A stretch of 15,513 nucleotides of DNA from the NCBI GenBank assembly GCA_021298235.1, contig JAJTDX010000070.1, positions 1 to 15,513 on the forward strand, read 5' to 3'. Position 1 is the first letter of the stretch. Every line of letters begins with the position of its first letter. Source of the DNA: Cryomorphaceae bacterium. Its GTDB lineage: Bacteria > Bacteroidota > Bacteroidia > Flavobacteriales > Crocinitomicaceae. The notes beneath the pieces were generated by a model. It worked only from the letters and a program-made list of their open reading frames with translations, searched no databases and had not been told where the DNA came from. Of the stretch, positions 7,956 to 15,081 are shown one piece after another. The position numbers and the translations under genes are program-made.

Positions 7956-9308
7956 ATGAATAAAGGAAATTTACTAATCATAGTGCTTACCATCGTAACA
8001 GTTTCGGCGACAGCTCAGGTACCGAATTATGTTCCTGCCAATGGATTGATCGGTTGGTGGCCGTTTAACGGAAATGCCAATGATGAAAGTGGTAATGGAA
8101 ATAATGGAACAGTAACTGGGGCAACATTAACGGCAGACAGATTTGGTAATCCAAACAATGCTTATAGTTTTAATGGTACTTCTGCCAATTATATAGATGT
8201 TCCGCATAACGCATCATTTAATGTTTCCAATGTAACAATTTCAGCATGGTATAATGCCCTTGATTATGGAGTTAATACCACCAGCTGGAAAAGACTGATT
8301 GTCAGTAAACGTGAATGGGGAGGATGGGGAAACTCTTTTGAGATGAATTTAACAGGTCCTTTTTCAGGCACGGATAATAAAATGGAGGCTTGTTGGACTA
8401 TCAATGGTGTCAATTCTATCTTAACTTTTGAAGATGCTAGTTTGTTAACGAATACATGGTCTCACTTTGTTTATACGCACGATAATGATTCTGCAAAAAT
8501 TTATTTAAACGGTAATCTTGTTCAGAGCATGGCAATTAGTGGTGGTTTAACAAACAATACTTTGCCAGTAAGATTTGGAGGACGACCAGTAGACGGTTGG
8601 CATCCATTTAATGGTAACCTTGATGATATCGGCATTTGGAACCGAGCCTTAACAGCTTGTGAGATCCAAGATTTATATAGCTCACAATTAAATTCCAGTA
8701 CTGGAATAAATGCCGGAAATGATCTTACAGTTTGTGAGGGTGATCAGGTAACTTTATCTGGCTCGGGAGGGTCTAATTACAACTGGAGTGGTGGAATAAA
8801 TAATAACACACCATTTGTAACGACTAATAGCCAAGATTATGTGCTTACCGCATTATCAACAAATGGCTGCTCTGGAACAGATACTGTATCGGTGACAGTA
8901 AATCAAAATTCTTCGGCTACCCTCAATGAAACAGGTCTAGATTCTGTAAATGTAAATGGAATCTGGTATAATCAAAACGGACAATATACACAGGTAATTC
9001 CAAATGCAGCAGGTTGCGACAGCACCATTACTATCAATGTTAGTCTTTCATTTACTGGGGTTTCAGAGTTGTCAGATCAAAACTTCTCTATTTTCCCGAA
9101 TCCTGCAACAAGTATCATCCAAGTAAAAGCAGATGCTGGATTATTAGGAATGAGTTATTCAATTTATGACAACAGAGGGAAAGTTGTTTTACGTGGAAAA
9201 ATAAACGCTGAAAATACAAGTATTGAATTGGGCAATTTATCTGGTGGCATCTATATGTTGAGCATAGGTGAAAATATGAAACACACATTCAAGGTAATTA
9301 AAGAATGA
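7956..9308 (+). CDS. Secreted LamG-like (concanavalin A-fold) protein with T9SS type A tail
   Basis: A 450-residue protein. Signal peptide residues 1-20 end in SATA-Q. Residues about 29-243 form a LamG/laminin-G-3-type jelly roll, recognised from GLIGWWPFNGNANDESGNGN, AYSFNGTSANYIDVPH, VTISAWYN, WSHFVYTHDNDSAKIYLNG, and the closing FNGNLDDIGIWNRALTACE. Such domains commonly bind carbohydrate or protein. Residues about 252-315 are an Ig/PKD-like module (AGNDLTVCEGDQVTLSGSGG to NGCSGTDTVSVTV). Residues 317-364 resemble the short degenerate repeat with a GCDSTITI core. A type A sorting domain (FSIFPNPATSIIQV, YDNRGKVVLRG, SGGIYMLSIGE) ends it. It starts 9 bases after the propeller gene and its TGA overlaps the next gene's ATG, so translation of the two is probably coupled. 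Confidence 0.9.
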   Translation: MNKGNLLIIVLTIVTVSATAQVPNYVPANGLIGWWPFNGNANDESGNGNNGTVTGATLTADRFGNPNNAYSFNGTSANYIDVPHNASFNVSNVTISAWYNALDYGVNTTSWKRLIVSKREWGGWGNSFEMNLTGPFSGTDNKMEACWTINGVNSILTFEDASLLTNTWSHFVYTHDNDSAKIYLNGNLVQSMAISGGLTNNTLPVRFGGRPVDGWHPFNGNLDDIGIWNRALTACEIQDLYSSQLNSSTGINAGNDLTVCEGDQVTLSGSGGSNYNWSGGINNNTPFVTTNSQDYVLTALSTNGCSGTDTVSVTVNQNSSATLNETGLDSVNVNGIWYNQNGQYTQVIPNAAGCDSTITINVSLSFTGVSELSDQNFSIFPNPATSIIQVKADAGLLGMSYSIYDNRGKVVLRGKINAENTSIELGNLSGGIYMLSIGENMKHTFKVIKE

Positions 9309-11005
9309 GCATATACGGAAATAATGAATTGTTAAACCGATTCTATTTTAAGCCAATAGTGAGTTGTTTTTCAAATAAGGATGTCTATTATAAGGGGCTT
9401 TTTGTGTTTCTATTGACTTGTCTCATTAATGTATGCAATGCCCAGACCCCGCCCCATTACTACCACAATCCACCAAATTGTGGAGTGAATAACCTATTCT
9501 TTAACACAGGTGTCTGCAACAAATTTCAATTCATTTACACTCAGACAGAAATAGCTGCCATGACAAATCCCGTTGCCGGTCCGATCAGCATAAGCCGCAT
9601 TTGGTTCCGTCATGGAGGCGGTAGCTCAGATCCGTCTACTACGCTATCCAATCTGGAGATTAAAATGGGGCATACAACCCTTACGAACCCTGTGGGCCAG
9701 TTCAGCTCCAATTTTAATACAGGTGCACCCGTTACGGTTCTTACATCAGCAAGTTATATTTATACACCGTTAATCGGTGCTGCCGGTGTTCCTTCTGATA
9801 ACTGGACCTTCATTGACCTTCAAACTCCATTTACCTATAATTTCTCGGATAATCTGTGTATTGAGCTCTCATTTTCCAATTCAAGTGGTTATATCGTTGG
9901 GCATTTTGCGGATAATGGCGGTATTCCGATCTCGCAATACGCAGGCTCAAATTCAGCAACGAATGCCAATGGGTCAACAGCCAGACCTGTGTTTGGGATT
10001 TCGGCAGGGTCAGCACCTTGCCCTCCTGTCACTGTATCAACCAGTCAAACGAATGTCAGTTGTAACGGGGCGACAGATGGCTCTGCAAGTGTTGTTGCTT
10101 CCGGTGGAACATCTTTTACGTATGCATGGTCGCCAAGTGGGGGATCAAACTCAACTGCAAATGGCTTATCTGAAGGAAACTACATCTGCACTATAACTAA
10201 TGAATGCGGCAATTCAACTACCCAAAGTTTCACCATAACAGAACCGGATGCTTATCAACTTAACGCCACAGTTGTTCAGCCGACCTGTGGAAACGACGAC
10301 GGCTGTATCTCGTTTGATCCTACTCCGGCAGGAACCTATTTTTACGATTGGCCATTCCCAACTGTAATGATCGTAGACAGTGTTTGTGATCTTGCCCCCG
10401 GCTCCTATGACATACTCATCACTAATATTGATGGATGCACGGTTGATACCACCATACTTTTAACTGACAACAGCACATTGCAAATAGATGCCAGTCTGGA
10501 GAGCTCAGCGCTGAACCTTGGTGACTCCATCCAATTGAATGCGACTGGAGGAATTAGCTACACTTGGAGCCCATCATCAGGTTTAAGCTGTTCCGACTGT
10601 TCTGATCCGATGGCCGCACCAACCGTGAGCACCACCTACATTGTTTCAGGAACGGATGCAAATGGTTGCAGCGGGACAGATACGGTTTACGTTACGATCG
10701 TTCCTGTACAGGTTGAATGTGGCGACATCTTCATTCCAACCGTCTTTTCACCGAACGGTACCGGCAGTTCTGCCAACAAAACGATCTGTGTGTATGGTGG
10801 ATGTGTATCAGAGCTCCGTTTTGAGATCTACAACCGCTGGGGAGAAAAGGTTTATGAAACTACCGATGTAACCCTCAGTGAATGCTGGGATGGTACCTAC
10901 AAAGGCAAACAAATGAATACGGGAACCTATCTGTATAAGCTAATTGTAACGTTCACAAACAACGAACTAATTGAAGAATCGGGCAATATAACACTGATTC
11001 GATAA
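9305..11005 (+). CDS. Large secreted SprB-repeat protein with T9SS type B (gliding-associated) C-terminus
   Basis: The 566-residue product has an unusually long n-region: the hydrophobic signal core lies at about 30-44 with probable cleavage after NAQ at 47. The ATG overlaps the LamG gene's stop (ATGA, 9305-9308), and no better-placed ATG is available. Residues about 48-236 are a beta-rich N-terminal domain (YTQTEIAAM, ISISRIWFRHGGG, LEIKMGHTTLT, CIELSFSN) resembling a recurrent domain of Bacteroidota surface proteins. Then come two SprB-like repeats (about 238-314 and 317-388), with NVSCNGATDGSASVVASGG and SPSGGSNSTANGLSEGNY, an Ig/PKD-like module (390-467), and a gliding-motility-associated type B C-terminal domain (471-566: FIPTVFSPNG, FEIYNRWGEKVYETT, CWDGTYKGK, GTYLYKL). 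Residues 238-566 are closely duplicated in the next gene. Likely a surface adhesin exported by T9SS; not necessarily SprB itself, which is far larger. Confidence 0.9.
   Translation: MSIYGNNELLNRFYFKPIVSCFSNKDVYYKGLFVFLLTCLINVCNAQTPPHYYHNPPNCGVNNLFFNTGVCNKFQFIYTQTEIAAMTNPVAGPISISRIWFRHGGGSSDPSTTLSNLEIKMGHTTLTNPVGQFSSNFNTGAPVTVLTSASYIYTPLIGAAGVPSDNWTFIDLQTPFTYNFSDNLCIELSFSNSSGYIVGHFADNGGIPISQYAGSNSATNANGSTARPVFGISAGSAPCPPVTVSTSQTNVSCNGATDGSASVVASGGTSFTYAWSPSGGSNSTANGLSEGNYICTITNECGNSTTQSFTITEPDAYQLNATVVQPTCGNDDGCISFDPTPAGTYFYDWPFPTVMIVDSVCDLAPGSYDILITNIDGCTVDTTILLTDNSTLQIDASLESSALNLGDSIQLNATGGISYTWSPSSGLSCSDCSDPMAAPTVSTTYIVSGTDANGCSGTDTVYVTIVPVQVECGDIFIPTVFSPNGTGSSANKTICVYGGCVSELRFEIYNRWGEKVYETTDVTLSECWDGTYKGKQMNTGTYLYKLIVTFTNNELIEESGNITLIR
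10016..11005 (+). repeat. Duplicated C-terminal module, copy 1
   Basis: This 990-base segment, encoding two SprB-like repeats, an Ig/PKD-like module and the type B sorting domain, is homologous along its length to 12243-13229. Identity is patchy: some blocks are perfect at about 30 bases (for example the segment coding ITEP and its upstream residues near 10208-10240, and the one coding SFTYAWSPSGG near 10110-10141), while others differ at most third positions and in many residues. The only length difference is one codon near the end. Confidence 0.9.
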
Positions 11006-11036
11006 AAAATAAGAATCAAATATCAATGGATAAGCA

Positions 11037-13229
11037 ATGAAAATCAAAGCGAGCATAATACTGAATCTATTGTTCTGCACCATACTGTTTGTATTTCAGT
11101 CCTTGGGGCAATTGCAGAACAACAACTGGATCTTCGGATATGGTGCCCGAGTGAATTTTGCAGGAGCAAATCCGGTTGCAAGCACGTCAAGCATCAGTTC
11201 GAATGAAGCCACAGCAAGTGTTTCTGATCCCACTACGGGTCAACTACTGTTCTATACGGATGCGAGAAGAGTATGGAATGCCAACAACCAGGTAATGCCA
11301 AATGGTGCCAATTTATTGGGAGGATATTTCACCTCATGTACGCAAGGTGCTCTGATCGTCCCATTTCCAGACGATAACCAGCGTTACTACCTGTTCACCT
11401 TGGATGAATTGGAGGTTGAACCAGGTAACCCTGTGGTTGATGATGGGTTGAGATACAGCGTTGTGGATATGACTCTGAACGGAGGCCTCGGAGATGTTCA
11501 GACCAGCAATATGAACACCCAATTAGCTACGGACCTAACTGAAAAAATGATCGTCATTCGAAGTCCGGAAATACAAGGGTTTTGGGTGATCACTCACCGA
11601 AGAAATGCCAATGAGTTCCTGGCATGGAAAGTTGACGCATGTGGGGTGAATCTTCAACCTGTTGTGAGTACGGTGGGCTCGAATTTTATTAATATTCCCA
11701 GCATTGGTTATAATGAAGGATGGTCTGGTGCTATGGATGCATCTCCCGATGGAAATCGGATTGGAATGCCGGTGGATTTCAGCACGCGATTGGAATTTTT
11801 TGACTTCAACAAGACAACGGGGGCTGTCAGTAATCCTCTTACCGTAAATGTCACGGATGACGCAACTGCTCCATTTTTAAGAAAGTATGGAGCTTGTTTT
11901 TCTCCGGATGGGTCCAAATTTTACTATACGAATACCAATTCTGTGTATCAATTAGACCTAAGCACCTATACATCCGCTGCAATAGCTTCTTCGCATACAT
12001 TGATTTATTCCACCATGTTTCAACCAATCGCATATCCTTGTTTTCAGATCGAACAGGCTCCGAATAATAAACTATATGTTGCAGTTGGAAATTCCCCAAG
12101 ACTAGATGAAATCTCCAATCCAAATGCTTTGGGATTAAGTTGCGGATATGTAGATAATGCCGTCAACCTGACTCCGGGTGTTGTTCAGTTGTGCTTGCCT
12201 GATCAGGTTCCACTTGGAGGATTTGCTGCGTGTAATTCAAATCCTTGCCCACCTGTTACCGTAACAGCTAGTCAGACGAATGCCACCTGTAACGGGGCTA
12301 CGGATGGCTCAGCAACTGTTGTTGCTTCCGGTGGAGCATCTTTTACGTATGCATGGTCGCCAAGTGGAGGTTCAAATGCCACCGCAAGTGGTTTAGCGGC
12401 TGGTACATACACCTGCACTATTAGCAATGAATGCGGTAATTCAACTACCCAAAGTTTCACCATAACAGAGCCGGAAGGATACCAACTTAACGCCACCGTT
12501 GTTCAGCCAACCTGTGGAAACGAAAACGGCTGTATCTCCTTTGATCCTACTCCTGCCGGAACCTATTTTTACACATGGCCGTTCCCATCGAATTGGACAG
12601 TGGACAGTGTTTGTGATCTTGCCCCCGGCTCTTATGACATTACCATTAACAGCGTGAATGGCTGTCCGATCGACACAACGATCATCTTAACGGATATCAA
12701 TTCGTTAGCGGTGGAGGCAAGTCCGGAGAGCTCAACGATTAGCCTTGGTGACTCCATTCAATTGAGTGCAACTGGAGGGGTTAGTTACACATGGAGTCCT
12801 TCAAATGGATTAAGTTGTTTGGATTGTGCCAATCCTATCGCTACACCAAACCTAAGCACTATATATTTCGTTACTGCTACAGATTTAAATGGGTGCAGCG
12901 GATCAGATTCAGTGTATGTTACGGTTTTGCCAGTTTCGATTGAATGTGGAGACGTATACATACCGACAGTGTTTGCACCGAAAGGGATTGGAAGTGCAGC
13001 CAATAAAACAATTTGTGTTTACGGAAATTGTATCACACAGCTAACCTTTGAAATATACAACCGCTGGGGAGAAAAGGTGTTTGAAACGACGGATTTAACC
13101 CTGAGTGAATGCTGGGATGGCACATACGAAGGCAAGGAGCTAAATGCTGGGACCTTTTTGTATAAATTGGTTGTAACACTTAATAATGAAACCATTGAAG
13201 ACTCAGGAACTATAACTCTTATTCGATAA
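11037..13229 (+). CDS. Large secreted beta-propeller and SprB-repeat protein with T9SS type B C-terminus
   Basis: A 730-residue protein with a signal peptide (hydrophobic about 6-22, cleavage probably after LGQ at 25). Residues about 28-398 form a WD40/YVTN-like propeller of a kind common in Bacteroidota: NNWIFGYGARVNF, SVSDPTTGQLLFYTDARRVW, ASPDGNRIGM, FSPDGSKFYYTNT and QIEQAPNNKLYVAVG. It is followed by two SprB-like repeats (403-479 and 483-552), an Ig/PKD-like module (556-631) and a type B sorting domain (636-730, YIPTVFAPKG, FEIYNRWGEKVFETT, CWDGTYEGK). From residue 403 to the end it is a near copy of residues 238-566 of the preceding gene, with one residue fewer. The two genes therefore share a tail attached to different heads. 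It starts 31 bases after its neighbour; the start ATG also overlaps the stop of a four-codon ORF. Confidence 0.92.
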   Translation: MKIKASIILNLLFCTILFVFQSLGQLQNNNWIFGYGARVNFAGANPVASTSSISSNEATASVSDPTTGQLLFYTDARRVWNANNQVMPNGANLLGGYFTSCTQGALIVPFPDDNQRYYLFTLDELEVEPGNPVVDDGLRYSVVDMTLNGGLGDVQTSNMNTQLATDLTEKMIVIRSPEIQGFWVITHRRNANEFLAWKVDACGVNLQPVVSTVGSNFINIPSIGYNEGWSGAMDASPDGNRIGMPVDFSTRLEFFDFNKTTGAVSNPLTVNVTDDATAPFLRKYGACFSPDGSKFYYTNTNSVYQLDLSTYTSAAIASSHTLIYSTMFQPIAYPCFQIEQAPNNKLYVAVGNSPRLDEISNPNALGLSCGYVDNAVNLTPGVVQLCLPDQVPLGGFAACNSNPCPPVTVTASQTNATCNGATDGSATVVASGGASFTYAWSPSGGSNATASGLAAGTYTCTISNECGNSTTQSFTITEPEGYQLNATVVQPTCGNENGCISFDPTPAGTYFYTWPFPSNWTVDSVCDLAPGSYDITINSVNGCPIDTTIILTDINSLAVEASPESSTISLGDSIQLSATGGVSYTWSPSNGLSCLDCANPIATPNLSTIYFVTATDLNGCSGSDSVYVTVLPVSIECGDVYIPTVFAPKGIGSAANKTICVYGNCITQLTFEIYNRWGEKVFETTDLTLSECWDGTYEGKELNAGTFLYKLVVTLNNETIEDSGTITLIR
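12243..13229 (+). repeat. Duplicated C-terminal module, copy 2
   Basis: Partner of 10016-11005, 987 bases. Copies begin together at the proline-cysteine codons (CCT TGC) just before PPVTV and run to the stop codon, so the breakpoint coincides with the edge of the N-terminal domain. The intergenic bases after each stop codon do not match. Confidence 0.9.
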
Positions 13230-13245
13230 ACAAAAATTAAGGTCT

Positions 13246-15081
13246 ATGAAAAAAAATATTTTTACTACACTTTTCTTACTACAATTCCTACCAGTTTTTT
13301 CCCAGGTTTTGATTAATGAAGTGATGATTAAACCCGGCCCTGACGCAACGAGCTCATTGTATCAATCCCTGAAAATGTGTTCCTCTTCGACATCCGGATC
13401 AGAATACATTGAGTTATACAATGCAGATCCATGCAATTCGGTCGATGTCAGTTGCTATATTATCGGATTCAATATTTTCACATCTCAATCTCATGGAACC
13501 TTTCGTTTTCCTGCAGGAAGTGTAATCCCACCACTTGGATTTTTATCAATTGGTGGTCCAAATTCAGGTGCAACCATAAATCTTTTCAACTATTGCTCAA
13601 CTCCAAATCTGAATACAGGAAATGACAGGTGGTACCTTGAAAACGGCGATGGATACATTCTTCTCTATAACCCCACCGGCGTTGTAGTTGATGCAGTTTA
13701 TTGGACTTTCAGCGCTGGTCAAGCAAACAAGTGGGGAACAGACTCGGATATAAGCAATGCTCCCACCCTTATAGCTGCAGGTTCGGGATGTCCGTCTGTC
13801 ACCTCGCTACTTGGTCCGTCATCAATTCCTATCGGTAGTGCAAGTTATGCTGGTCAAGGTCCGAACACGGGAACGGTAATAGAGAGAACAACGGATGGCG
13901 GATCCACCTGGGCTACCAATGCAGCACCAACAATTAATAGCTGTAATGGAATCTGTGGTTCATCTTCATCCTTTGACCTAAACGCAACAATAGTTCAGCC
14001 AAGCTGTGGAAACGATAATGGATCTATTTCTTTCGCCCCCTCCCCATCAGGTAGTTATTTCTACACGTGGCCATTTCCTTCAAATTGGACCGTTAGCAGT
14101 GTGAGTAATCTCGCTCCTGGGACCTATCCTGTTACGATAACCAATGATTTAGGTTGTTCCGTCGACACAACAATTGAACTAATAGATATACCTTGTGGAA
14201 ACACTTGCAATCCAAGTGGTAATTTGATCGTGTATTCCAATTATGACGGTGGAATTCTAACAATCAATGTAGATCAGAACATACCCAATCTTAAGGTTGG
14301 AATTTGTACGTATGAGCCCATACAGGTGACATTTACAGGTCCTTTTGTAGGGAACATTACCCAAGTTATTTATGCAGGAATGAATTCGAATCAAAATAAC
14401 AACAATTGTGGACTTGGCAACTTTACAACATCAATTACAGGAGTTCCTTCCGGAATTGTAACAATCAGCCCACCAATGAATCCTCCTCCTGTTGGCTACA
14501 CCCCTGTGCATGGAAACGGTTCCGGTCCTTGGGGCGGTGGAATGTTAGGGGTTGCTGGTCTTTGTGATACAACTGTCAATGCGGGAGGTGGAAACACCCC
14601 AGATGAGGTCGTGTACTATTTTCAAAATACAACAAGTGGAACGCTCTTGTTTCATCAAACACAATACGCATGCTGGACGAATCAAACAGTAAATATTTCT
14701 GCCGGTGGGAACTGCTGTATTCTTCCACCGAACTCAAATCCTTGCACCCCTCCTTCGGTACCTGAAATAACAACAGCAGCGGCAACATGTGCAGCCGCAG
14801 GAACAGCAACGATTTCAAATTATTCGGGATCATTAACCTATACGTTCTCACCAGCTGGTCCAAGTGCTGGAGCTAGCGGTGTGATCTCAGGAATGACCCC
14901 TGGAACATCTAACACCTTGACTGCGAGTAACGGTTCGTGTAGTTCGACAGCGAGTACTTCTTTCAGCATCGCCGCTCAGCTGACTGTACCGGCGTCACCA
15001 ACCATTACCACTGCTGCTGCAACGTGTGCATGTGTGCATCTGATGAAACTGCAACGATTTCAAATTATTCGGGAACATTAA
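13246..15081 (+). CDS. Secreted lamin-tail-domain protein with tandem repeats, interrupted by a frameshift
   Basis: As read, 611 residues. The signal peptide is residues 1-20 (MKKNIFTTLF to VFSQ). Residues 21 to about 157 are a lamin-tail domain (LTD): VLINEVMIKPG, SEYIELYNADPCNSVDVSCY, IPPLGFLSIGG, GYILLYNPTGVVVDAVYW. Residues 243-315 are an SprB-like repeat shared with the two preceding genes. Residues about 320-492 form a cysteine-rich stretch that I cannot assign (NLIVYSNYDGGILTINVD, VGICTYEP, QVIYAGMN, HQTQYACW). From residue 507 a 79-residue tandem repeat begins. At 15024-15039 an 8-base duplication shifts the frame, giving the aberrant end CACVHLMKLQRFQIIREH and a TAA at 15079-15081. 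The original frame resumes, open, to the right edge, so the true gene is longer or disrupted; a T9SS sorting tail would be expected beyond the window. It begins 16 bases after its upstream neighbour. Confidence 0.85.
   Translation: MKKNIFTTLFLLQFLPVFSQVLINEVMIKPGPDATSSLYQSLKMCSSSTSGSEYIELYNADPCNSVDVSCYIIGFNIFTSQSHGTFRFPAGSVIPPLGFLSIGGPNSGATINLFNYCSTPNLNTGNDRWYLENGDGYILLYNPTGVVVDAVYWTFSAGQANKWGTDSDISNAPTLIAAGSGCPSVTSLLGPSSIPIGSASYAGQGPNTGTVIERTTDGGSTWATNAAPTINSCNGICGSSSSFDLNATIVQPSCGNDNGSISFAPSPSGSYFYTWPFPSNWTVSSVSNLAPGTYPVTITNDLGCSVDTTIELIDIPCGNTCNPSGNLIVYSNYDGGILTINVDQNIPNLKVGICTYEPIQVTFTGPFVGNITQVIYAGMNSNQNNNNCGLGNFTTSITGVPSGIVTISPPMNPPPVGYTPVHGNGSGPWGGGMLGVAGLCDTTVNAGGGNTPDEVVYYFQNTTSGTLLFHQTQYACWTNQTVNISAGGNCCILPPNSNPCTPPSVPEITTAAATCAAAGTATISNYSGSLTYTFSPAGPSAGASGVISGMTPGTSNTLTASNGSCSSTASTSFSIAAQLTVPASPTITTAAATCACVHLMKLQRFQIIREH
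13972..14190 (+). repeat. Third, partial copy of the second SprB-like repeat
   Basis: Codes for about residues 243-315 of the last gene and matches the second SprB-like repeat of the two preceding genes: LNATIVQPSCGN against LNATVVQPTCGN, YFYTWPFPSNWTV, LAPGTYPVTITN and DTTIELID. It is closer to the copy in the 730-residue protein (PFPSNWTV) than to the earlier one. Two cysteines present in the other copies are serine here. Confidence 0.85.
15024..15039 (+). repeat. Exact 8-base tandem duplication causing a frameshift
   Basis: GTGTGCAT occurs twice in a row (15024-15031 and 15032-15039). The equivalent position in units 1 and 3 has a single copy (ACATGTGCA, ACATGCGCA), and unit 2 is exactly 8 bases longer than the other units. 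Eight is not a multiple of three, so the reading frame is lost. Confidence 0.9.

Noticed and set aside
9777..10196. 139-codon plus-strand ORF inside the 566-residue gene
   Set aside because: It is an out-of-frame shadow; the main frame shows clear domain structure and a paralogue in the next gene.
10016..13229. The long direct repeats considered as flanks of a mobile element
   Set aside because: Both copies are coding module in matching positions of two genes, with no transposase, inverted terminal repeats or target-site duplication.
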